This document shows positions 10,966 to 22,735 of a stretch of 64,000 bases of DNA, one piece after another. Source of the DNA: Daucus carota subsp. sativus. Lineage: Eukaryota; Streptophyta; Magnoliopsida; Apiales; Apiaceae. The notes under the pieces were generated by a model. It saw nothing but the letters and a program-made list of their open reading frames with translations, made no database searches and was not told where the DNA came from. The stretch spans positions 35,140,610-35,204,609 of the forward strand of contig NC_030382.2 of assembly GCF_001625215.2 (NCBI RefSeq), given 5' to 3'. The position numbers and the translations under genes were made by a program. Position 1 is the first letter of the stretch, and the number at the start of each line of letters is the position of its first letter.

Positions 10966-12358
10966 TCAATATACTTATATAAAGGAGAAGCATGAGGCGT
11001 TTAGGTGGCGCTTCTTAGAGAGCTCCGTTTTATTTTTCTAATTTTCTGGAATTTTCGGATGTAAAAATATCAAAAATAAAAACTGTCTTTTTTAGTTTCG
11101 GATATATTGGAAGAAAGTTTCAAACCTACCTTAGAGAGCTCCGTTCTATTTTTCTAATTTTCTGGAATTTTCGGATGTAAAAATATCAAAAATAAAAACT
11201 GTCTTTTTTAGTTTCGGATATATTGGAAGAAAGTTTCAAACCTACCTTTTTCAAAATATCAAAATCAAATCAGAATCTGAAACAATCATCATATTTTTGA
11301 AAAAGATGTATATCGAAAACAGAAAGTATTTTTGATAAGCCGGTCTTTTCTCAAATCAACCTCTATAAATTCAGGTCAGACTTCATAAAATTTAACACAC
11401 AATTTTTCTTGAGCTTATTTGTCTTCTCCATCTAATACAATAATGAGTTACACTATACCAGATGTTTTGAATGACGATAGAGATACGATAGAGATGATTG
11501 GCTAACAAGAGTAAGAGTTTGTCGGATATGGTAGTCGACAAATCCAAACACAAAAGAACAATATAGTCTTGACATGATATTGATGGATGAAAAAGTTAAT
11601 AGATTAACTGTGAGGGATATATGTTTGTTCTTTATTTTTTTATAATATTGATTTTGTTCATCAGATATGTTTGTTATTGTTAATTTTTATATGGTTTACT
11701 TTGTATACATGAAAAGAATATTCATGCAACACTTTCACAATATCTGTTTGTTCAGTTCAAGCACCTTTTAAGTGAAACTGTTTATACACTATAAATAATG
11801 GTTGTTGCAAGGGTAGTTATAGATCGGGATCTCATGGATTTAAATTGATGTTTTTGCAGACAATCAGTCCAAAAAAGAAAGGAATCACTAATAAACCTGT
11901 GCATTGATTAGAGTTCATACGTACCGAGATGATTAATGTTCGTACAACTAGAACATAATGTTTATCCCTGTTATAATTAAGGATGGTTTTTAGTGGAAAA
12001 AAAAAAAAGAGAGGATGGTTTCAGAGTTTTATCGCAATATCTTTTAGACTTTTATGCACCTATGTTAAACACAATCAAAATTAAGATTTGTCGTGTTTTA
12101 AATTATTAATTACATGCAGATTTTTATTTTTATTTTTTCACTCATGAATTATAGTCCGATTTTTCAATTTTATATATTAATATTGATATTGCATCGAGAT
12201 ATTTAAAATATAAAATTATTTTATTCCATTAATATTAATTTTGAATCGTTAATATAATTTTTATAAACCGCCTCAAATTTATTTTACTTTATAAATATTA
12301 ATATTAAATCATTAATATAATTTTTATAGCCCGCCGCAACGCGCGGATTCTCAACTAG
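10966..12358 (+). mobile_element. Complete non-autonomous Helitron
   Basis: The element starts TCAATATACTTATATAAAGG after host A (10965) and ends with a GC-rich hairpin (CCGCCGCAACGCGCGG, 12331-12346), a short spacer and CTAG at 12355-12358, followed by host T (12359). Both ends, the hairpin and the A/T insertion site match the Helitron consensus. It is 1393 bases long, with no Rep/helicase frame, so it depends on transposase supplied elsewhere. Near its 5' end is a 116-base tandem duplication (11014-11129, 11130-11246). Confidence 0.88.
11014..11246 (+). repeat. 116-base tandem duplication inside the Helitron
   Basis: Two nearly identical copies, each beginning CTTAGAGAGCTCCGTT and ending ...TTTCAAACCTAC, lie head to tail. 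Only about one base differs, so the duplication is recent. Confidence 0.9.
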
Positions 12359-13347
12359 TAAATATAAGTGGTTCCAACTTCCAACTAGACAAATTTTCTG
12401 TTCGGATTAATTACATCTTGAATATAATTACTCAAGAAAGAATTATTTTGGAAATATATTAAAAAAAGTTAAACGGGTGTGCTTAATTGTGAGTGTCACG
12501 GTGAAGAAAGCAGGTACATGCGAATCCAACCTCGTTCTATAAGTCCTAGTTTTAGTGCACGCATGTTAAATATGTATGGTCATTAGTGCTTAAGTATATT
12601 ATTAAACGTCTCGAATTTGTATTCCGATATATATGTATCCCACGCAACACTTTTGATGATGATCCAGGAAACCTAAGCAATCGAGAGATCGGCTTTAAAG
12701 GTATCACAATCCTATATGTATACATATTCCAAATGTGCATTTTGGATGAGAAGATGTTATGTCAATCTGTAACATTGATGTCACTCTGTTCTGTGACGAT
12801 GATATGTGTTGATTTGATTATCGTAAAAATACCCTCTCGTTTTAAGAATGTTGTGATGAAATGTGTTGATTTGATTATTTTTACGAAAAACATTCCTTTC
12901 AAGAAACAGAGATATAGTTTACGTGCATTTTCGGATTTTTGTTTTGTTTTTGTTGTGTGAATATAGTAACTCGAAAGAACATAATATCTGAATCTAATAT
13001 CTGTGACCTTTCCTATTGATCATGACATTGTGATGCAAATTAGCAAGGCTTGTTGAAAATTATCACGAAAAGAAAAAATATGATGATGATTGACAATATG
13101 ACAAAGCGTACGGTAATACCGGTGGTCCTTAAAACAGGTCATTAAAGAAGCTAATTACTGCTCTGACGAGTAGCTAGCAAAAATGTTTGAAAGTAATTCC
13201 AAATTAAAGGGAAACTGAGCCTCTCTGTATTACTACCTGGCATGGCCAAGTAATTCACTGCAATGTTTATTACTGAATTACAGTGCTTAAGTGTTTCTAT
13301 ATATATCACTAGGCCTTCCATGTTTTTTCTCAGTGTAACAAGTTGAA
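12359..13347 (+). other. Upstream region of the desaturase gene
   Basis: No gene was recognised. An open frame at 12586-12960 has no family resemblance and contains an internal imperfect repeat (GTGTTGATTTGATTAT twice). A TATATATAT run lies at 13298-13306. Just before the ATG, TTTTTTCTCAG (13323-13333) is a good 3' splice-site consensus, so a 5'-UTR intron ending there is possible, as is common in membrane desaturase genes. Confidence 0.4.
13298..13306 (+). promoter_or_regulatory. Candidate TATA box of the desaturase gene
   Basis: TATATATAT ends 41 bases before the start codon. It would give a very short leader. If the splice acceptor at 13333 is used instead, the true promoter lies further upstream, so this is only a candidate. 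Confidence 0.3.
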
Positions 13348-15471
13348 ATGGCAGTTCACTCGGTGCATCGAGAGAAGGTTGAAGGAGATCAGACCATGAA
13401 AAATGGACTTGATTGCGATAATGTGGGCAGTGAGGAGTTTGATCCGACTGCCCCTCCTCCGTTCAAGCTAGCGGAGATCAGAGCTGCCATTCCCAAGCAT
13501 TGTTGGGTGAAGAATCCTTGGAGGTCTCTGAGTTATGTCATCAGGGATTTTGCTGTTATTTTTCTACTGCTCATATTGGCCATGCACTTCAACAATTGGG
13601 CTTTCTGGCCTATTTATTGGGTAGCTCAGGGGACCATGTTCTGGGCACTCTTTGTTCTTGGCCATGATTGGTATATTTGCTCCTCTCTTTGCATTTGATG
13701 ATTAGTTTTTCACACACACACACACTTCTATAGCTTGGATATCAAGATAGGTGGCTTTCTTGTTATTTATTTTACGAGTATGAATAAATTAAGGTCATCG
13801 GATTAAAAGGAACAGTACATGTACATGCTGTTTTTCTACGTATTCTGTGAATTAGTTTGTGAATTGAGTTGTATCTGGTCTTGATGTTACAGTGGACATG
13901 GAAGCTTTTCTGATAACCCAAGATTGAATAGCATATTTGGACATATATTGCATTCTTCAATTCTTGTGCCATACCATGGATGGTATGTTAAATACCCTTT
14001 ACTTGTAAACCTTAAACTGCCTATTTCACGTCGATGTCTAGAATTTCACAAGTATGAGTTGCTGCAGGAGAATTAGCCACAGAACTCACCATCAGAACCA
14101 TGGGAATATCGAGAAGGATGAATCTTGGGTTCCTGTAATGCCTCTTCATTTTCGTACTTATGACTTAAGTTACCCGCCACTTTATTGGAAGGTTTTGTTT
14201 CACAGTTCTTTATAATAAAGTGTGCATCACTTTTCTTTTTGCCGTTTCAGATACCAGAGAAGATATATAAGAGTCTGCCGGTCCACATCAAATTTTTGAG
14301 ATTTAAAATTCCTTTTCCCATATTTGCTTATCCCCTATATCTGGTGAGAAACCATCTCTGTTTTAATCAAATAACAACCATTTAGCTCCAAGTTCTTGGA
14401 ATCTAAAAGCTCGTATGTTTTTGCATATAATTTCCATAAATAACAGATCAGCAGAAGCCCGGGGAAAACAGGTTCACATTTCAATCCATATAGTGATATA
14501 TTTCACCCCAGTGAGAGGAATTTGGTTGTAACTTCGACATTGTGCTGGACTGCAATGCTTGCTTTACTTGGCTATCTGGCTAATACAATTGGTTCAATTC
14601 AGCTGCTCAAACTATATGGGGTTCCCTACATTGTCAGTGATCCATCTTTTATTTTTTCCAAAATCATAAGAAATAAAAGTGTATAAATGTTTATGTTGCT
14701 TATGACTAAATATTAATACTGGTCTATACAGATTTTTGTGATGTGGATCGATTGTGTTACTTATTTGCATCACCATGGCTATGACAAGAAGCTTCCGTGG
14801 TACCGTGGCAAGGTACTAAAATTTGAAATTTTGTTTTGAATCTCGTTCCTCTTTTTGTTTTTCTTAAAACAGTACTTTTCATGAGGGAAAAGAATGTAAG
14901 ATCCTAACTAATGTATTACCAGGAATGGAGTTACTTGAGAGGAGGATTAACTACTATTGATCGTGATTACGGATGGATTAACAATATCCACCACGACATT
15001 GGAACTCATGTTATACATCATCTCTTCCCTCAAATCCCACATTACCACCTTATAGAAGCGGTACAATTTCTTTTCTTTTTTCGTTTTTGTTAGAAGGCAA
15101 ACCGAGTTTTTTAGTGCACTTAACTTATTGTTATTAATAAAAGACGGATATCTGATAAATTGATGCACCGGATTACATATTTTTATGTAGACTGTAAACA
15201 AGTTTCATCAGTCTTTACCTTATATCCTGTTGTCGTTGAAGGCTTTATAAATCTAATATGTCTGTTAATATAATGATCTCAGACGAGAGCAGCTAAGCCA
15301 GTGCTGGGGAAGTATTACAGGGAGCCGAGAAAATCAGGGCTATTTCCATTTCACCTGGTTAAAGATATGCTAAAAAGCATACAACAAGACCATTATGTTA
15401 GTGATGCTGGGGAAGTTGTGTTCTATCAGAAAGACCCTCAACTTAACGTATTTTTTCACAAGTCGGAGTGA
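13348..15471 (+). CDS. FAD3: Omega-3 fatty acid desaturase, endoplasmic reticulum type
   Basis: Introduces the omega-3 double bond, converting 18:2 to 18:3 on ER phospholipids. Eight exons: 13348-13670, 13893-13982, 14068-14134, 14251-14343, 14447-14632, 14732-14812, 14923-15060, 15283-15471. They join in frame to 388 residues, and all introns are GT-AG. The three di-iron histidine boxes are HDCGH (106-110, split by intron 1), HRTHH (142-146) and HVIHH (309-313). A hydrophobic segment lies at about 66-80 and others follow. There is no N-terminal plastid transit extension, and length fits microsomal FAD3 rather than plastid FAD7/8. Internal exon sizes 90, 67, 93, 186, 81 and 138 match what I recall for plant FAD3. 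The ER versus plastid call is inferred from the N-terminus; the desaturase call is firm. Confidence 0.95.
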
Positions 15472-16098
15472 TTCTCCATGGCGATGTTGGTCTGGTATTG
15501 TGGTTTATTGTTCTTTAGATTTATGAAGAAGTTATCCTGTTCTTAAAGTTGCAATTATTTCTCCTAGGAAGTAAGGAGGAAATTAAACTGTTGTTATGTT
15601 GCACTTGTATGTGTTGTTTTACTGTGTAAGCTACAACTTAGAAGTTTTGAATGCAATAATTTACAGCTTTTAAATTTGGGGGTCCCCTTTGAGTTGCAAA
15701 TATGATATTTCTCCACCATTCGATATTGAAATCTCTCTTGAAACAATATCTATAGTAAGGTTGCGAAACAGTTTCGGTAAAATAATTGCAGAAAACAAAA
15801 TAAAAGCAAGCAACAGAAAGCACTGACATAGTGAAATGGTACATGCAAATTATGCAGAGGGCCTCCAGCTTTAAAGGTGAAATCTAAGGAGTTCTGGAAC
15901 CGTATCACATGAGTAGCTGATTATGAAGTAAATGTCTGGCGTGCCTTGAAAGGCTTTTGTACGGGTTACGTGTAAATTTAAGAGGAACACAACAAAGTGT
16001 TGCCGGTTAGATACAAGTCTTAAACTGCTGTCTTTCTGTTGAGGATTCAAATGAGTAGCAGAGACTCGGGGAGAATCGGGTGGGCGAGGAAATTTTTA
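15472..16098 (+). other. 3' flank of the desaturase gene
   Basis: Probable 3' UTR in the first 180 bases, with an AATAAT-type AT-rich context near 15655. Nothing else recognised. Confidence 0.4.
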
Positions 16099-16100
16099 TA

Positions 16101-16574
16101 CTCCTGCTGTCTTATTTTAACTTATATTTGACTTTTTGACACGTATATTGAGATGTAAAAAAATACTCCCTCCATCCCAAATTAGATGGCCCCGTTGACT
16201 TTGGGCACACAATTTAAGGTTCATTGACCGCATAGATACGTGACTTATTTTCAAAATTTTATTTTTGCAAATAAAAATTTAAATATGAAATTTTCATTTA
16301 TAAAAGAAAAAATAAAAAAATAAATTTTGGAAGTAGACGGTCAATGCACCTAAAGTTGCGTGCCCAAAGTCAAAGGGGACATCTAATTTGGGATGGAGGT
16401 AGTAATATCTACACTCAATAAAAAAAGTCAATTCTTATATTAAATAAAAGTTTAGTATCTAAATTTTTATTTGATATAAATTTCATAAAGAATGATTATG
16501 TTTAGATATGATTTTTTTAACACTTTAAAATACGTGTAAAAAAATCAAAAGCAGTTAAAATGGGACGGAGTGAG
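16101..16574. mobile_element. Stowaway-type MITE (outer), interrupted
   Basis: The left end CTCCTGCTGTCTTATTTTAA pairs with the right end TTAAAATGGGACGGAGTGAG, and TA dinucleotides flank both (16099-16100, 16575-16576). Internal ACACGTATATTG near the left and AATACGTGT near the right are also inverted. The element is split by a second Stowaway at 16166-16402, so it is the older of the two. Confidence 0.75.
16166..16402. mobile_element. Stowaway MITE (inner)
   Basis: A 237-base element with TIRs CTCCCTCCATCCCAAATTAG and its complement, and TA target duplications at 16164-16165 and 16403-16404. The inverted repeats extend inward through GTTGACTTTGGGCAC. Tc1/mariner superfamily, non-autonomous. 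Confidence 0.9.
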
Positions 16575-17399
16575 TAAAAGTTTCGAAAAAGGCATTAAAA
16601 CCAAACATACAATATCGACGCTAATAAATTCTAGCATTAAGACAAACTAGATTTGTATAATATATAACGCGGTTCATAGGAGCATATCCGATACAACACC
16701 AAAACATCAAACTAGTGTCGCATTTGGTGTAAAAAATTGCTTCAATCCAACACCAAAATGGTATAAAAATTATACCAAATGAATTGGTACAATATTGATT
16801 TGGTATAATTTTTACACTAAATTTAGAGTTTTTTAAAATACCCACTATACCCTCACACTTATTAAAAAACAAATTTATTCCTTCTATGTCCTGTTGAAGT
16901 CGTTTTATCTTATATTTTTTATTCTTCAATCATAATCATTTTAAATTTTCTTTCTTTACTATTTAATTCACATTTTTTATTTATTCAAAATATCAATAAA
17001 TTTATATTCTTGTATAGAAAATTCGTTTTTAAGCAAAATTTATATTCTTAACAGAATATATATTCTATTTAATATATACATTCTTATAATAAATTTCTAT
17101 TAATTTGTTTCTTATAAGAATGTATATTCTTATATTTTTAAATAAATTGATTCAAGAATAAAATACACAATGATTAAAAACATAAACCTAATAAAAATAA
17201 AAAGTTGTAAATATGAAAACATTCCTTCTCCATCTAAAGAAACCACAAATACATGAACAGCTTGCGAAATATGCACTACACCATCTATGGGTTACACATT
17301 GCAGCATGTCAAGTACAATAGCAGCATGATAATAAATTACAAACTGGCAATTTAGAATTTATAAACATGCTTAAATTAACACTTTAACGTTGACTAGTT

Positions 17400-17815
17400 G
17401 TGTGGAAAATCATATAGGAAACCACCAATTTTTTTTAAATATTCATCTACAGATGCGGAGGCCGTAGATTCTTGACAAACTTGTGCATTTCATTTTCCCC
17501 ATATTCTCGCTCTTTCATTTTGATAATCCTGAAGCTGAAATGGGTCCATCATTGAACTTAAATATTTAGCCATGATCTTGTTTTCTTCACGAAGTTCCTG
17601 CAGTACCAACTTTCTCGACTCATTTTGAGCTCTTATCATCTGTAGTTCATAAAGTTTTTATCTATCAGTCGACCCTTGTTTGAAGACTTCAACAAACTCA
17701 CGATTATCTTTTCTAATGTACTATATGAATTTCAGACTTTCATCTTCAACCTCTCTTTTTAATTTTGCTTTTTTTTCACACCAGTAGGTCGTTCATTTGA
17801 ACCTTTATCAACCTC
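17400..17815 (-). pseudogene. PIF/Harbinger ORF1 (Myb/NAM-like DNA-binding protein) remnant
   Basis: Minus-strand reading gives a charged segment with the words ERPTGVKK, KAKLKREVEDES, LYELQMIRAQNESRK and EENKIMAKYLSSMMD. It resembles the C-terminal region of the plant proteins that accompany PIF transposases. Stops and at least one frameshift break it. The call rests partly on its position beside the transposase remnant. Confidence 0.5.
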
Positions 17816-17999
17816 TTCTTCACTTAAAGTAAGAGACAATGGTGACGAGTTATGAGTCTCAGATGCCGGGGAGTCAAAACCTTCAGTGGTTGGATTTGTG
17901 ACAATGGAGTGTTACTATCATTCTCGAGGCTGTTGCTGACTATGATTTATGGATATGGCATGTGTATCTTGAAATGTCAGGTTCGAATAATGATATTAA

Positions 18000-18390
18000 T
18001 GTCTTGGATGGATGGGTCACATCTTTTTTCCGATCTTGCTAAAGGTATTGCCCCTATTGCATGCTAATTTCGTTATTCAAAATAAAGAGTATAGTATGGG
18101 ATATTACTTAGCAGACATCATTTATTCAAAATGGTCTACTCTAGTACAAAGTATTCACAATGCACAAGGATTGAAACAAAAACTATTTGCGATGAAACAA
18201 GAATCTTGCAGAAAAGATGTGGAACATGCATTCAGAGTTCTACAATCAAGATTTGCAATTGTTACTGAACCTGCTCGATTTTGAAAAAGAAATGTACTAA
18301 AAGATATAATGTCAGCTTGTATTATCATGCATAACATGATAGTTGAGGATGAACGAGACTTGAATATGCTTGTACATGATTACGTGTAAA
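18000..18390 (+). pseudogene. PIF/Harbinger DDE transposase, C-terminal remnant
   Basis: Reading shows NFVIQNKEYSMGYYLADIIY, then YSKWSTLVQSI, KQESCRKDVEHAFRVLQSRF and MSACIIMHNMIVEDER. These match the conserved block of plant PIF-type transposases (nuclease HARBI1-like). The frame is broken by a shift near 18060 and by a TGA at 18283, where a Trp is usual. The N-terminal two thirds are missing, so it is not functional. Confidence 0.8.
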
Positions 18391-18808
18391 CATCTTCTCC
18401 TGCTATCGAAATGGAAAGAAATGGAGATGATGAATTTCAAGATTTCTTAGTAGATATCGACAAATCAAAGATAAGGAAGCTCATTTTGAATTTCGCAACG
18501 CCTTGATCGAGCACATATAGGAAGAGCACGGGAATTCATATAATTAAGTTGTCCTCTTGAATTGGTTGATGAATTTATAATTATTTTAGGTCCTTGTTTA
18601 TTGAACATGTTAAAATTTAAGTACAAATTCAATATTGATATAAATAACTTAATAAAGGGAGAATATTCCATTTAATGTGTAAAAGATTCTTTTTGGTGTA
18701 GGATATGGTGTTGACGGGTTGGAGTGAAGTTTTGATATGCTATAATTTTTACACCAGATTGGTGTAGTTTTCACACCAAAATGGTGTCATGGGTTGGAGA
18801 TGGTCTAA

Positions 18809-19100
18809 GAATGCTATCATGACAAAACATGAAGTACGTTGTGCTCTGAAATTCATTTTTATCATCCACTCAAATGTTCATCACCTCCATGTAAAGACCT
18901 GAATTATCATGATATTGATGAAGCTAATAAATTCTAGCATTAAGACGAACTAGATTTTTATAATATATAACGCCATCTATAAAAATTATATCATGACAAA
19001 ACATGAAGTACGTTGTGATTTGAAATTCATTTCTGTCATCCACTCAAATGTTTATCACCTCCAATATAAAGACCCGAATTTTCATGCCATCTACAAGGTG
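18809..19100 (+). repeat. Local duplication that also holds the PIF empty site
   Basis: AGCATTAAGACnAACTAGAT...ATATATAACGC occurs at about 16631-16670 and again at about 18936-18975. ATCATGACAAAACATGAAGT occurs at 18816 and at about 18987. The first copy contains the PIF element between these two words; the second does not. Host sequence was therefore duplicated and one copy took the insertion. Confidence 0.75.
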
Positions 19101-21180
19101 TGATCCTCCATGCACAACTCAAAAACTTAGTTCTTATATCTCCAGGACAAGTGCTCCGCATCTCATTTGGGTTAAATGACAAATTCATCAGTGTAGTGAT
19201 GAATAACTTTCAAATAGCTTATCGAGTGAAAAAAGTTTTTAAACTAATCACTAACTAACTAGAAATTTTCAAATAGGTCATTCTCTGTTAGGCCTGTTAA
19301 CTATTCACAAGATTGTGATAAAGATAAAAAATGACAGTAAACTCCAATAACAAACACATAAACACGAACTTCGCCAAGAGTGAAGCTACCGTTACAACTA
19401 CCATTAGCACAGATGTTCATGTTGCCGCATATAGTAATGGTAACATTGCTATTACAAATACAAAATGAAATCACCACAACACATATCATTAGAACATATG
19501 ATCATGTTATCCCATATATTAAAGAGTATGTCCAAGGTGTTGTTTGACGTGGTTGGTTCAATTGATATAAAATAATGATTATGTAAAATTTATTGAACCG
19601 ATAAGGATTTACTCAGATCCTACTTGCTACAATAATTGACTATATTTTAAGAATACAATATTTCAATTAATTCAAATTGTTACAAGTAGAGTATATTATC
19701 TTATTATGATAATATAAGATATGAAATCTTTTTACAAGGTTTTAGAGGTTTGGAAAATATCACGGTATTAGCAAATTTTTTTGGCAAGGAGAATGGGTAG
19801 TTACAGTGAAAATTTGATACATATTCTTATTAATTTTCATTTATGATATCATTTATCCAATTTTAGCTAAGAATTCCTTAGATTTGGAGGTGCTGAACAT
19901 TGGAAAAAATATCGATAATAAATTAGTTTTGAATTAAACTTATTTACTTAAAAGATATTTTTAAATAATTATCAAACCAAATACCACTACTAGATTTACA
20001 GGAACTCCAAGAGGCCACACAGGGTATAATATTAGACGTCTATTATAAATTTTATATTTTAAATTTTACTAAAAATTAAAGATTATGTAAACCAACTACA
20101 CAGGGTATTTAATATTAAACGTCTATTCTAAATTTTTTATCTTAAATTTTACTAAAAATTAAAGATAATGTAAACCAACTTATATTTGTTGGTGTTGAAT
20201 ATCTTTTCTATCTCCTTAAAAAATCATAAAATAATAATTTTACTAAAATAAAATATGTTATTCTAAAATAAATTTATATTATAACATGTATTTGAGAATA
20301 ATTTTTTTTTTCTAAAAAGACAAATTTAAAATATGATCAAATATTTACACATAAAAGATTTAACATTAGATCTAAAAAGACAAATTTAAAATATTTTTTT
20401 TCTAAAAAGACAAATTTAACATTAGATAATTCGGATACGAATATGTCCATATCCGTATCCGGATCTGAAATCCATTAGATTGGGTTCGGATCGGATTCGA
20501 GTATGAACGAAAAATTTAGGTTTGGATATGATTTTGGCTATACCTGACTTCATCCGACTCCATTGCTATCCCTAATCACATAACAGAAGTTATCTCACAA
20601 ATACTGCTTATGTCCACTCATTTCTATCCTTTTTTTCACTTATCGACATTATTTTATTGCTTTTAGAGAATATTATTTTATAATTCATTTTTTAAAATTT
20701 AAATGTTTACTACCAGCATTCCGACTCACCCTTTACCGTCACTGTTAAATTTAGAAGGGTGAGTCGGAATCCCGGTGAATCATTAATCTAACAGGTAGCT
20801 CATTGCTCATATTTAGAAGTAGCATAACCGCCAAATTACCGGTGTTATTCTCTTTTAAAACGTGTGACCACCTTGTTATGATACAGTCACTGTGCTTGGG
20901 GACAAGTCCCTTAAACAAATAGACACTTCACGGCCCATCGGAACATCTCCAGCCTCCTTTATAGAGTCTCATTTCCCCACATCCCCATACAATTCTACAC
21001 TTTTTGTCCTAGCAAACACCATGTTTTCCTCGCAATGTGCCCACCTCTTCATTCAAATCTAAAGCCCGCCATCTTTTTATCCCTTTTCTTTCTATTTCTA
21101 TTCCCCCCTTTCCCATTTCAAATTTCTCCAACTAGTCCTTTTCTTTCCCTTACTATTCCTTTTATGCTTGTACTAACAAG
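19100..21180. other. Intergenic with old repeats
   Basis: Contains a tandem pair of about 80 bases at 20017-20180 (CACAGGGTAT, ACGTCTATT and AAATTTTACTAAAAATTAAA in each), short repeats of AAAAAGACAAATTTAA near 20314-20420, and a CGGAT-rich stretch at 20440-20575 ending ATTGCTATCCCTAA that looks like an old hAT-type end. The part from about 20940 is pyrimidine-rich and is probably promoter and 5' UTR of the next gene. Confidence 0.5.
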
Positions 21181-21234
21181 TTGGTTTCCATAAACAAAAA
21201 ACAAAAAAAACACATCTTCTGCTTAACATTTACT

Positions 21235-22735
21235 ATGAAATTCTCGTATAATTCCTCCCCATCTTCGGCCTCTTACACCACTACTAATTACGACGAGAGT
21301 GGTTGTCAATCCAAGCCCGCAACTGCTGGCTGCATTCACGGCATTATACGACGGTTTTTATGCTTTAATACCAGCATTCCCACTCACCCTTCTGATCATT
21401 TTAATGCAGAGGCTGCTACTGCGTGTCGATCCCTGGATGATGCAAGTTCTGGTATTGGAGAGGCCTCGGCTGCTACCCCGGGACTTGTAGCGAGGCTAAT
21501 GGGATTGGACTCAATGCCGATGAGTGATCACAGGGATTTTAATTCGGTCAGGCGCACAAAATCAATGGATTCTTTGAGGGATGTTGAGTTGGTGCAGAGT
21601 AAGCATAGGCATGTGAAGAGTACATTGTCATTTCGCGATGGCCCGAGTTTCCTTGAGCTAGAGGATGAAGAGTTCTTCATTCTTAGCTTCGAGAGTGGAG
21701 GTAAAAACAAGGATTTGAGATCAAATTCTAGAAAATCTGACTTGGGTTTTTCAGAAATGAGGACTAAAAGATCAGAGATCAAGCATGGAGACAAGAACAG
21801 GAGCAGACAAAGGGCTGAGAATTGTGACAAAGAAAATCAGGGGACCAATCAGGTTTCAGATAAAAATTCTAGACATCCAAGATCAGTTCTTTGTGCAATA
21901 AAGAATTGTCATGAAAATTTAAGGTCCCCGGAGACTGTAAAGCAGCAGATCAAGAAGGCGATTAACAATGAAGAACCCAAAGGCGGTAGATTAAGAAAGA
22001 AAAAGAAAGATCAGAAATGTTCTCAAGTGAAGAATGTGGAAACAGAATGTGATTCTGAAAATTCAAGTCCAGTCTCAGTTCTTGAATTTTCTGAGCTACC
22101 TATTGAATTCGGAGTCCCTTCAGCAGGTGAGTTTCAACAATTCTAATAATATATTAGCTTCTGATAATAGTTAAGCAAGCGGTGCAGTTTGTTCCTCGTT
22201 AACCTTCCATTTCGTATCAATGTCTATCACTACTTTAACGACCCCGCTTGGTTTATCTTATTTTTCAAAAATAAGTTGCTTAATTTTATAATTAAGGCGG
22301 GCCAAACATGCCCAATATTTGTGATATGATTCATTAGCAAATTGCTAATGTAGCTTATCATCTTCACATCTAATTTGTTTTCCATATGAAACAGTACACA
22401 AAGCAAAGTTGACAAGTTCAAATTCAAGAAGGATATTATTCGAGGAGCTAAAAAATTACAAGTCGAATCCATCAGTTATCATCGATGACCAGGAAGCGAA
22501 GAAGCAAAGAGACACGTGTCCTGAGATTTGGAAGAGGTTAATCAAGCATAGTCACAATTATGCCGAAATTTGGGAAGAAGAACGCAAATTTGCTGAAACA
22601 GATATGAAACAAAGCAAATGGATGTACAGAGGAGTACTGGACAATGAAGAATCTGATGAGATCACTGCAACTTTTGAGTTTGAAATTCTTGATCAATTGC
22701 TACAAGAGCTGGTAGATCAGGTCTTTTCCTTGTAA
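21235..22735 (+). CDS. TRM/LONGIFOLIA-like protein (DUF3741/DUF4378 type)
   Basis: Two exons, 21235-22126 and 22395-22735, joined in phase 1 to 410 residues. The start is the first ATG of the frame (MKFSYNSS). The core signature ATPGLVARLMGLDSMP at about residues 80-96 is the VARLMGLD motif of TON1-recruiting-motif and LONGIFOLIA proteins, which act on cortical microtubules and cell shape. An RTKSMDSL motif and a PSFLELEDEEFFILSFE segment follow. The middle is basic and low in complexity. The last 60 residues (WMYRGVLDNEE..EILDQLLQELVDQ) look like a DUF4378 C-terminus. It is short for the family, nearer the small members than LNG1/2. Partners are not deducible. Confidence 0.82.

Larger units (their letters stand above)
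16680..18805. mobile_element. Decayed PIF/Harbinger element
   Basis: About 2.1 kb. The right end GGTTGGAGATGGTC is followed by TAA, the usual 3-base PIF target. The left end (GGAGCATATCCGATACAACA) is a diverged complement. Repeated CACCAAAAT/ATTTTGGTGT words lie near both ends. Inside are remnants of the two PIF genes: a Myb/NAM-like ORF on the minus strand and a DDE transposase on the plus strand. The same flanking host sequence occurs without the insertion at 18925-19015, an empty-site paralogue. Confidence 0.7.

Noticed and set aside
12586-12960. 124-codon frame upstream of FAD3
   Set aside because: No family resemblance, contains an internal direct repeat and lies in promoter-side AT-rich DNA.
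21181-21234. 18-codon N-terminal extension of the TRM-like protein
   Set aside because: It would start at TTG; the first ATG in frame is at 21235.
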